Source: Bacillota bacterium
GTDB lineage: Bacteria; Bacillota; Sulfobacillia; Sulfobacillales; JAIMBI01
Assembly: GCA_021846505.1 (NCBI GenBank)
Contig: JAJZWV010000020.1
Span: forward strand, 1-51,305
DNA: 51,305 nucleotides
Reading direction: 5' to 3'
Shown here: positions 24,951-31,536 of the stretch, in pieces
Layout of the letters: each line of letters begins with the position of its first letter
How positions within the stretch are numbered: position 1 is the first letter of the stretch
Program-made: the position numbers and the translations under genes
Notes under the pieces: generated by a model
The model's input: the letters and a program-made list of their open reading frames with translations, nothing else
Told to the model about the DNA's origin: nothing
Databases searched by the model: none

Positions 24951-25436
24951 ATGGAGTCTTTGCTGCTGGTGGGCCCCCTGGCGGGAGGGGCGTTGGCGAC
25001 ATCGCCCGCTGGCAACGAGAGAACCAGCCGCCCCTGCGCTGGTGGGTGGCCGTGCTGCTGTCGGCGCCCGCGGCTCCCAGCGCCGAAGGGCTCTTGGCGG
25101 CGGCGGAAGCATCCGCGGCTCTGGTGGGCGGCGGCGCGGCTAGCCGACCGGGCGCTGCCTCACCGGCTGATGCACGAGTTCCCATGGCATGCGTTGGCGT
25201 GTGGCGGCTGGCGGTGCTGGGATCGCGGCGCGCGAGATCTGCTGCTCGCTTTGCGCCAGGACGGCCGCTTTCGCGCGGCCGCCGCGGTCCCGGTAATAGC
25301 CGCCGGCTGTCTCGGCCGACGCGGGGACGGGCCAATTTGCTGGCTGGAGCCAGCAGGGACCTGCCGCATCCGTGTCGAAACGGGCAAGCGCGACAAGCTG
25401 TTGGCCACCCTCATTCGGCGGGAGGGAGCGGCATGA
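24951..25436 (+). CDS. Hypothetical protein, 161 aa
   Basis: I do not recognise this protein. Its reality is supported mainly by structure: it begins two bases after the phosphatase stop and its TGA overlaps the next ATG (ATGA). The C-terminal half looks like true coding sequence (DRGARDLLLALRQDGRF to VETGKRDKLLATLIRREGAA). The stretch of about residues 25-60 is rich in Cys, Arg and Pro (PCCCRRPRLP), which in GC-rich DNA often signals the wrong frame. A pair of compensating frameshifts, or a start further in, is possible. Confidence 0.4.
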   Translation: MESLLLVGPLAGGALATSPAGNERTSRPCAGGWPCCCRRPRLPAPKGSWRRRKHPRLWWAAARLADRALPHRLMHEFPWHALACGGWRCWDRGARDLLLALRQDGRFRAAAAVPVIAAGCLGRRGDGPICWLEPAGTCRIRVETGKRDKLLATLIRREGAA

Positions 25437-25582
25437 CGTGGGTGTTTATCGCAAGTGTGCTGCTGGCGCTCAACGCCGCCTTGATGTTGGCGGTGGTGGC
25501 GATGCTGCGGCGGCTGGAGGAGCGGATGCGGCGGTGGGAGCAGAAACGGCCAGCACGGCGGCGGCAGACACCACGCGCGTGA
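25433..25582 (+). CDS. Small single-pass membrane protein, 49 aa
   Basis: The start ATG overlaps the upstream stop (ATGA) and its own stop overlaps the next GTG (GTGA), so three genes are chained. The sequence begins MTWVFIASVLLALNAALMLA, a membrane segment of about 20 residues. It is followed by a strongly basic, partly coiled tail (MLRRLEERMRRWEQKR). No family is recognised. Its small size means it would often be missed in annotation. Confidence 0.55.
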   Translation: MTWVFIASVLLALNAALMLAVVAMLRRLEERMRRWEQKRPARRRQTPRA

Positions 25583-26589
25583 GGGCGCCGTCCGTGATGG
25601 TGACAGGGGCTAATGGCTTTTTGGGCGCGCATGTGGTGCGCCGGGCCTATATGAGCGGCTATCGGGTGATGGGGGCGGTCACCACCCCTGTGGACGGCGC
25701 CGGCTATGTGCCCTGGCCGCTGAACCCCGAGAGCGGTGTGCCCGATGGCCCACCCGCGGAACTGGCGGCACTCATCATGGCGGCGGGCCCGTCCTTTGCG
25801 GAAGACATGGTCGCAGCCGGGCCGCGGCACCTGGAGGCCGTCCGGCGGATGCTGGCGTGGGCGCGCCACTGGGACGTGCACCGGGTTCTGTTTGTGAGCG
25901 CGCTGGGGGCCGACCCCGACAGTGTGTTCCCGCTGCATCAGGTGAAGGCGCAGGCGGAAGCTTTGGTGCGCCAAAGCGGGCTGGCGTGGACGATTGTGCG
26001 GCCCAGCATGATGTTTGGGAAGGAAAGTGACTTCTATCGCCGCCTCGAAGCGTGGGCGCAGCAAATCTTTGCACTGGTGCCCAAAACGCTGGGGGTGGCA
26101 CAGCCGGTGTACGTGGGGGATGTGGCGGAAGCCATCATGCGGCTGATGGTGATGCCTGGGGTGGAAGGGGCGGTCTACGATTTGCCCGGGCCACATCCAC
26201 TGGGAGTTTACGACATTGTTAAGCACGTCAACGGAGACGCCAGCGTGTGGTCGCCACGCTGGACCATTCGGGTGCCAGAAGCCTGGGGAGACTCGGGGGT
26301 CGTGCAGTGGCCGTGGACCGTGGCCGAGTGGGACTACTTCGGTGTGGAGCCGTATATTCGCGATGTGCGCTGGATGTCGGAGGATGTCGGAGCTGGGCAT
26401 TTTGCCGCGCCCGCTGTCCATGTTTTTCGGGCCGCATCCGCACCAGCTGTAGCGCGCGAGTTCAGGCAATGGCGGCCGTGGATTGGATCAGCACCCACGG
26501 CGCGGCAATATCAGGTGGGGCGTGAAACCCCGGGCTTTAGCCCTGGGGATTTGACTCGCAGTGGCCCGCGGAACCACCCGACGGGCTGA
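25579..26589 (+). CDS. NAD(P)-binding sugar-epimerase/NmrA-like protein
   Basis: 336 aa from GTG 25579, or from the ATG five codons later. The extended-SDR Rossmann motif MVTGANGFLGAHVVRRA is at the N-terminus. Further elements are HWDVHRVLFVSALGADP, QVKAQAEALVRQSGLAWTIV and RPSMMFGKESDFYRRLEAW. This is the atypical SDR layout (NDUFA9/NmrA-like) without the usual YxxxK. The substrate is unknown. The last ~25 codons (QVGRETPGFSPGDLTRSGP) run into an IS605-type hairpin and resemble the C-terminal tail often read through TnpB right ends. The native C-terminus has therefore probably been replaced. Confidence 0.75.
   Translation: MRAPSVMVTGANGFLGAHVVRRAYMSGYRVMGAVTTPVDGAGYVPWPLNPESGVPDGPPAELAALIMAAGPSFAEDMVAAGPRHLEAVRRMLAWARHWDVHRVLFVSALGADPDSVFPLHQVKAQAEALVRQSGLAWTIVRPSMMFGKESDFYRRLEAWAQQIFALVPKTLGVAQPVYVGDVAEAIMRLMVMPGVEGAVYDLPGPHPLGVYDIVKHVNGDASVWSPRWTIRVPEAWGDSGVVQWPWTVAEWDYFGVEPYIRDVRWMSEDVGAGHFAAPAVHVFRAASAPAVAREFRQWRPWIGSAPTARQYQVGRETPGFSPGDLTRSGPRNHPTG
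26528..26547 (+). mobile_element. IS200/IS605-type subterminal hairpin (first)
   Basis: CCCCGGGCT/AGCCCTGGGG form a hairpin followed by ATTTGACTC. The frame through it reads RETPGFSPGD, a phrase typical of TnpB 3' ends. It has the same orientation as the second hairpin at 28952. No tnpB body lies immediately to its left, so it is a solo end or the junction of a deletion. Confidence 0.5.
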
Positions 26590-26639
26590 ACTCCCCGCAG
26601 GGGGATAAGCCCTTGGGCCCGTGAGGGCCAACCGGTTTC

Positions 26640-26994
26640 GCCGCACCGGCAGAAGACCAAGCGGCGCCTCCACGCCCTGCATGCCCGGATGGCGGACCGC
26701 CGTCGCGGTTTTGTGCAGCGCCTCAGCACCACCGCCGCCAGCCCACACCACGCGACGGTGGCGCTGGAGGATCTGCGCATTCGCCCCATGACGGCCACGG
26801 CGACGGGCACCGGGGAGCAGCCGGGGAGCCCTGTGCGTCAGCAGGCCGCCTGAATCGCGCTATCCTAGGGAAGGCTGGAGAAGGCTGGAGAAGGCTGGAG
26901 AAGGCTGGGGGCGGTTGGCCACGCTGCTCGACAACAAGTGGGCGTGGCACGCGGCGGGCAGGTGGTGTTGGTCCCGGCCGCCTATTCCTCGCAA
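26640..26994 (+). pseudogene. tnpB: TnpB (IS605/IS1341-type) relic, left part
   Basis: The first frame reads QKTKRRLHALHARMADRRRG and FVQRLSTTAA, then VALEDLRIRPMTATATGTGE, matching the central TnpB region with the RuvC-II Glu in ALEDL. A second frame continues as GRLNRAILGKAG. A third gives RLATLLDNKWAW, and a fourth gives GGQVVLVPAAYSSQ. At least three frameshifts and the loss of the N-terminal ~200 residues make it non-functional. A fourfold 10-base repeat sits inside it. The sequence stops exactly at the left end of the inserted element at 26995 and resumes at 28731. Confidence 0.75.
26871..26910 (+). repeat. Four tandem copies of a 10-base unit
   Basis: AAGGCTGGAG is repeated three times exactly, and a fourth copy ends GGGG. 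It lies in the tnpB relic where one copy would encode the GWG of the conserved region. It probably expanded by slippage after the gene died. Confidence 0.9.
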
Positions 26995-28724
26995 CAGGTC
27001 TTCCGCACACAGAATGTGGAGGCGAGGGGAATTTCGGCGGCGCTATAGTCAGAAAACTCTCGCAAATGGATCGCGAGCCCGGTGGCGAAGTCCGCCCCCA
27101 TGAACACTCCGCTGCAAGCGGCCGCTGTGGTCGGCGCCGGCCCCATCCTCGCCGCCGTGGCGCGCCGGATCGGTCTGGTGGCCACGGTCGACCAGAGGCT
27201 CACCGGGGACGCGACCCGCTGCCGGCTCTCGCCGGGCGATCGGATCCGGGCCCTCCTCCTGAATTGGCTCACGGAGCGCGAGCCCTTGTATCAGGTGGAT
27301 GACGCCTTCCGGCTGACCGACCCCGCGCTCCTGTTGGGGGCGGGGTCCCGGGGGACGACTGGGGCGTGCGCTGGACCAGTGCGCGCAGGCGGGCTCCGCC
27401 GCGGTGTTCAGCGCAGTGGCGGCGCGGGCGTGCGTGGTCGAGGCCCGCGACCGCGGCGGCATGCATGGGGAGTCGATGGCCCGGGCGCTGTAGGGCCGGT
27501 ATCCCACGGCGGACGGGGCGACGGGGTGACACCGCGGCATGGCCATTCCAAGGACCCCCGCCCCGACGTGAAGCAGATTCTCTTCACGTGCTTCGTGAAC
27601 CGCGACGGGGGGCCCCTCCTGGGCCGCGTGGAGGACGGCAAGCGGTCCGACCAACGGCGGAACGGCGAGCCGATCGCGCACCTCGTCGCGGCGTTCAGCC
27701 CGGCGGCCTTGCCCGACCTGATCTACATCGCGGATGCGGCGCTGGTCACGGGGTCCAACCTGGACGCCTTGCATTCCGCCGGCATCACCTGGCTCTCCCG
27801 GCTGCCGGACCCCTTGGGAGTGGCCGGCGCGGCGACCTGGACCGCCCTCGGGCCCGTAGCGGCGCGTTCCCACGCCGCCACCTATTGGGCGGCCGAGCAC
27901 ACGGCCACGATCCGGGACCGGACGTACCGCCTCGTGGTTTGCCGCTCCTCCCGCCTGGACCAGCGGAAGGCGAAGGCTTTTGACCGGGAGCTGGCGCGGA
28001 TCCGCACGGCGGCGGACCGGGCGGCGGCCACCCTGGCGGACCAACTTTTCAGTGCGCGGCCGATGCCGAGGCGGCCGCGCCGGCCTTTCGGGCCACCGCG
28101 CCCCGTGGTGGCCGTGCACCCCGACCGTCGGGGCCGTCACCCGCCCCGCGCCGCCCGCCGTGGTGACCCCGTATCACGTCACCGTGGCCTGGGGCCCCCG
28201 CGACGCGATCGCCGTGCGCGCGGAACTCCAACGACGCAGCTGCTTCGTGCTCATCCCCCCCGTGCCGGTCGCGCGCGCGGACGCCGCGGCGCTGTTGCGG
28301 GAGTACAAGGGCCAAACCAGCGTGGAGCAACGCTTTCCCGTCCTGAAGGCCCCCACGTTCGTCGGCGCGATCTTCCTCAAGAAGCCCGAACGCCTTCAGG
28401 CGTTGGGGTACGTCATGCTGCTCGCGCTGTTGCTGTTCAGCGTGGTGGAGCGGCGGGGGCGGGCCCATCCGGCGCCGCGGCCCACGTCCAAGCGGGGAAA
28501 CCTGGCGCGCCCCACCGGCTACGAGATCCTGAAGCACTGTCGGGGGATCCAGGTCTTCTGGCAAGACCGCGACCATCGCGCCGGGGCCTTCCCCAGCCAC
28601 TACCGGCCGGCCCTGCGCGTCATCCTGGCGGCTCTCGACCTCCCCGCGACCATTTTTACGGCCGTGTCGGCCCGCGCCCACATGAAATTCACGCGGCCAG
28701 CCCCGTGGACGTGCGGAAGACGTG
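26995..28724 (+). mobile_element. IS1634-like insertion sequence, about 1730 bp, decayed
   Basis: The ends form 14-base terminal inverted repeats with one mismatch: CAGGTCTTCCGCAC at 26995-27008 and GTGCGGAAGACGTG at 28711-28724. They are flanked by the identical 6-base direct repeat TCGCAA (26989-26994 and 28725-28730), the expected target-site duplication. Removing the element and one repeat copy joins YSSQ to ECPQCGH in one frame, restoring a TnpB zinc-finger motif. The interior carries a frameshifted DDE transposase (see next entry). The IS1634 (IS4 superfamily) assignment comes from the N-terminal DUF4277-like region. The boundaries are read directly from sequence. Confidence 0.85.
27082..28700 (+). 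pseudogene. IS1634-family transposase, frameshifted
   Basis: The first frame gives the N-terminal DUF4277-like region (AVVGAGPILAAVARRIGLVA, RIRALLLNWLTEREPLYQVD). Near 27360 the frame shifts (LDQCAQAGSAAVFSAVAARA). It returns near 27520 as GHSKDPRPDVKQILFTCFVN and runs to about 28060. A third shift leads to LQRRSCFVLIPPVPVA, YKGQTSVEQRFPVLKAP and YVMLLALLLFSVVERR, the conserved C-terminal part. At least three frameshifts and a stop near 27490 make it inactive. It fills the element bounded by the inverted repeats. Confidence 0.8.
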
Positions 28725-28921
28725 TCGCAAGAATGTCCGCAGTGCGGACACACGGCAAAAGCGAATCGGCCGACGCGGGAGCGATGGTGCTGCGGGCATG
28801 CGGCTGCGCGCAGATGGCGGACGTGCAGGTGGCAGAGACGCTGGAGGACCGGGGGCGCCGCTCCCCGCCGGGGGCACCGGGTGGCTGCCTGTGGCGGGCT
28901 CGGGCGTTGGCCTCCCGCTGA
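28725..28921 (+). pseudogene. tnpB: TnpB relic, right part with zinc finger
   Basis: The frame from the target-site repeat reads SQECPQCGHTAKANRPTRER and WCCG, the zinc-ribbon of TnpB. A shift then leads to CGCAQMADVQVAETLEDRG, matching CGxxxxADxNAAxNI with the RuvC-III Asp. It ends at the TGA at 28919-28921, close to the right-end hairpin. Together with the left part (26640-26994) it is one gene split by the IS1634-like element. Confidence 0.75.
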
Positions 28922-28951
28922 ATCAGGAACGGCGCCAGGGCACCGAGGAAT

Positions 28952-28972
28952 CCCCCGGCGTTAGCCGTGGGG
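28952..28972 (+). mobile_element. IS200/IS605-type right-end hairpin (second)
   Basis: CCCCCGGC/GCCGTGGGG, with the loop GTTA and the preceding GAGGAAT and following AGGATGTCAA, is the classic right end of IS605/IS1341 elements. In these elements it lies at the 3' end of the omega (reRNA) transcript just after tnpB. It follows the TnpB relic as expected. Confidence 0.65.
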
Positions 28973-29145
28973 AGGATGTCAAAGCCAGTGCAAGAAGGGT
29001 GCCGGGAAGCCGAGGGGGCGTGGCGGCCAGTCTCGGGGCTATGGGGCCGCAACAATTTGGGATCCGGCTGACGGCCCAGACCACGGTCCGGGTCAAAGTC
29101 CGGGAGGGTTCTCGCAAGGAAATCGACCGCCCCGCCGCACCGGAT

Positions 29146-29660
29146 GGGCGCAGCGCGGCTTTACTCACTGGATGCTGGGCGGGGTCATGGGGCTCATCGC
29201 GCTGGTGGTGGCCATCCCGGTGGTGGTGGAGGCGCTGACGCCGGTGTTTGCTAAGTCTGCGGAGCAGTGGGTGAACCTGGGGTCCGCATCCAGCCTGAAA
29301 ACCACCTCCCGGCAGGCGGGCAGTGCCGGGGTGGGGGGGTGGTGCGCACGCCATACCGCTACATCCGGACCGATCACGGGGCCCAACTCCCGGCCGCCGA
29401 CTACGCCTACCTGCGGTACATCGGGGGAAAGTTTCAGTCTTGCATCCTGTCGCCCATGTGCACGCACCTGGGGTGTGAATCGCCAGTGCCAATGAGGTTC
29501 ACTGCCCGTGCCACGGCTGTGTGTACACCATCGACGGGTTGAACGTGTCGGGGTGGGCGCCGCTGCCGCTCGGGGTATCCCGGTGGAAGCTTGCGCGCAG
29601 CACGGTCATGCTTGAGCTGGCGTTGGCGCTTGCGCACGCGCACCGGCCCACGGGCGCGTC
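29146..29660 (+). pseudogene. Rieske 2Fe-2S protein gene (QcrA-like), frameshifted
   Basis: The first frame gives an N-terminal membrane segment (RGFTHWMLGGVMGLIALVVA then IPVVVEAL) and EQWVNLGSASSL. A shift gives VRTPYRYIRTDHGAQ and FQSCILSPMCTHLGCE, the first cluster-binding motif (CTHLGC). Another shift gives VHCPCHGCVYTIDGLNVSGW, the second motif (CPCHG). Both iron ligand pairs survive, but in different frames. The family is the Rieske subunit of menaquinol-cytochrome c reductase, outside the membrane. No cytochrome b gene is adjacent. Decay probably followed the transposon insertions immediately upstream. Confidence 0.8.
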
Positions 29661-29732
29661 CCCGCGGCCGCCCTGCCGGCGCATTGGCTGTTGGGCGCTA
29701 TTGCCTCGTGCACCTAAATTTGGTCTAGAAAG

Positions 29733-29761
29733 CCTCCGCCCTCATAGCGTGAGGGCGGAGG
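29733..29761. repeat. Perfect 12-bp inverted repeat upstream of spoIVFA
   Basis: CCTCCGCCCTCA, the loop TAGCG, and TGAGGGCGGAGG. It is preceded by TCTAGAAAG and followed by GATTGCTGTGAG, with no T-run. The form (GAAAGCCTCCGCCC...GGGCGGAGGGATT) again resembles an IS605-type right end. Alternatively it ends the Rieske transcript or sits in the spoIVFA leader, whose GTG is eight bases away. Confidence 0.55.
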
Positions 29762-29768
29762 GATTGCT

Positions 29769-30395
29769 GTGAGCCCCGTCCCAGAGAGTATGTCGCGGCG
29801 CCATCCGCGCGGGCGGCGGTGGCACGTGCAGATCGTGGTGGCGCTGGTGCTGGTGGGGGGGCTCTTGGCCATGCGCCGCGAGCTGCCGGTCTCGGCGGCA
29901 CCGGCGCGCCTCGCCGCCCGGATCGTGGACACCTGGACTTGGCCCCGACGCTCCGCGCTGGCCGCCGCCGCCCGATTCATTGGCCGGCGCAGCTGGGGCA
30001 CCCTGCTGGACGTCTGGTCTGAGCAGGTGCCGGGCGGGGCCGTGGCTCCGGTGCCCGACGGGCACGTGGCAGTGCGCTACGGCTGGCAGCCGGCTGCAGG
30101 CGGCTTTCGGTTTGAGCCGGGCGTCCGCGTGCAGGGGCCGGTGGGCGGCCCAGTGCTGGCCAGCGCGGTGGGCACGGTGGCGCGGTCGGGGCCCACGGTG
30201 TGGGTGGTGGTGTCGCCGGCCATACGCGTGGGGTATGTGGGTCTGTCGCGAGTGGCGGTGCGGGCAGGCAGCCGGGTGGCGCGGGGCGCTGTGCTGGGCC
30301 AAAGCCCTGGGGCCATCACGGTGGTGGTGTGGGAGCACGGATATCCCGTGAACCCCCAGGACACGCCATACCTAGGCGTGCCGGGGAGGCGCTGA
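29769..30395 (+). CDS. spoIVFA: SpoIVFA-like protein with LytM/M23 domain
   Basis: 208 aa from GTG 29769; ATG 29790 (MSRRHPRGRRWH) is an alternative. A basic N-terminus and one membrane segment (VQIVVALVLVGGLLAM) precede a linker. A degenerate M23 peptidase-like domain follows (GFRFEPGVRVQGPVGGPVLA, VGTVARSGPTVWVVVSP, SRVAVRAGSRVARGAVLGQS), without visible zinc ligands. SpoIVFA holds the intramembrane protease SpoIVFB inactive in the outer forespore membrane until a mother-cell signal. The assignment rests on this architecture and on the adjacent spoIVFB gene, one base away. Confidence 0.8.
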   Translation: MSPVPESMSRRHPRGRRWHVQIVVALVLVGGLLAMRRELPVSAAPARLAARIVDTWTWPRRSALAAAARFIGRRSWGTLLDVWSEQVPGGAVAPVPDGHVAVRYGWQPAAGGFRFEPGVRVQGPVGGPVLASAVGTVARSGPTVWVVVSPAIRVGYVGLSRVAVRAGSRVARGAVLGQSPGAITVVVWEHGYPVNPQDTPYLGVPGRR

Positions 30396-30396
30396 G

Positions 30397-31272
30397 GTGC
30401 CGGTCGGCCGTGTGCTCGGTGTGCCGCTGAAGGTTCATTGGAGCGTCCTCGCCCTGATGGCGGTTTACGTGCTGGCTGGCCAGGGATTCCAGATGGCGCT
30501 GGGATTTCTGGCGGTGCTGGGGCATGAGCTGGCGCACGTGGCGGCGGCCCGGGTGCTGGAACTCGAGGTGGAGGGCGTGGAGCTGCTCCCGTTCGGCGGC
30601 GTGGCGAGGCTGTCGGGCCTGGACAGCGAGGATCCGGCGCGCCAGGCGATGGTGGCCATGGCCGGGCCGCTGTCGTCACTGGTGTTGGCGGCACTGGCCG
30701 TGACCGTGCCGCAGCTGTGGCCGGTCAACCCCGTTCTGCTGGAGTTTTTCGTGTGGGTCAATGTGGGGCTGGCGCTGTTCAACCTGCTGCCTGCCGCGCC
30801 GCTGGATGGCGGCCGCCTGTGGAGGGCGCTGCGAGCCAGCCGCGTGGGCTATGCGCAGGCTCACCGCGAAGTGCGCCGTGTGGCTGAGGTGGCGGCCTGG
30901 GTTCTTTCGGGCTGGTTTTTTCTGCTGGCGGCCTTTGGTGTGTTCTGGTGGCAGGTGCTGGTGCTGGGAGGATTTTTGTGGTGGGCCGCGCGGCGGCCCG
31001 ATGGGAGGGCAGCTTGGGCCGTGCGCGATCTCGCGGTGCGGCGTGCGGCCTGGGAGCGGCAGAGTGTGTGGCTGGTGGAGGATGTGGCCGTGCGGGAGGA
31101 CGCGCCGCTCGGTGATGTGCTGTCCGCCATGCGGCCCAAGAAGCTTCACCGGGTGGCAGTGCTGACCCCTGCGCAAGACTTGCTGGGCACGGTGTGGGAG
31201 CAGGACCTGCTCGCGACCCTTAAAGCGTCGGGTCCCACCACGCCTGTGCGCCACCTCGTACGCCGGCCGTAG
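30397..31272 (+). CDS. spoIVFB: Site-2 type intramembrane metalloprotease SpoIVFB
   Basis: 291 aa from GTG 30397, with GGGGAGG about 7 bases upstream. The M50B protease motifs are intact: HELAH (LGHELAHVAAARVL, zinc His pair and Glu) and NLLPAAPLDGGR (third ligand Asp). Five or six membrane segments surround them. The C-terminal ~90 residues form a CBS-like domain (VREDAPLGDVLSAM, RVAVLTPAQDLLGTVW). In Bacillus this enzyme cleaves pro-sigma-K, and the CBS domain senses ATP. It is part of the ancestral spoIVFA-spoIVFB-rplU order, with the RNase E/G gene placed in between. Confidence 0.9.
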   Translation: MPVGRVLGVPLKVHWSVLALMAVYVLAGQGFQMALGFLAVLGHELAHVAAARVLELEVEGVELLPFGGVARLSGLDSEDPARQAMVAMAGPLSSLVLAALAVTVPQLWPVNPVLLEFFVWVNVGLALFNLLPAAPLDGGRLWRALRASRVGYAQAHREVRRVAEVAAWVLSGWFFLLAAFGVFWWQVLVLGGFLWWAARRPDGRAAWAVRDLAVRRAAWERQSVWLVEDVAVREDAPLGDVLSAMRPKKLHRVAVLTPAQDLLGTVWEQDLLATLKASGPTTPVRHLVRRP

Positions 31273-31401
31273 GCGGCCGCCGCCTCCGAGATTTTGGCGG
31301 CCGGCGCCGCCGTGGTATGGTGGCAAGTGCTGGCATCGACAGCCGTGAGGGACGGGCAAGCCGCACGGCGGGATAGCCGCCACACGGGTGGTCCGTCGCA
31401 A

Positions 31402-31430
31402 TTGACCAACTGGTGTGAAACTTTTATCAT
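31402..31430 (+). promoter_or_regulatory. Sigma-A type promoter for the RNase E/G gene
   Basis: TTGACC (31402-31407) and TATCAT (31425-31430) are separated by 17 bases, in the 264-base gap after spoIVFB and 107 bases before the start codon. Confidence 0.7.
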
Positions 31431-31536
31431 GGTCCCAGCCGCCAAGGAGCGGACGTCGGATGGGATAGAGGGGGTGAGCGACCGACAGGTGGCCGATAAC
31501 CCGTCCGCAATACACCAACGTGAGAGGAGCGTCCGC

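Noticed and set aside
26871-26910. CRISPR-like repeat array
   Set aside because: The unit is 10 bases with no spacers and lies inside a transposase relic.
29733-29768. Rho-independent terminator after the Rieske relic
   Set aside because: The stem is perfect but is followed by GATTGC rather than a T-run, so it was kept only as an inverted repeat.
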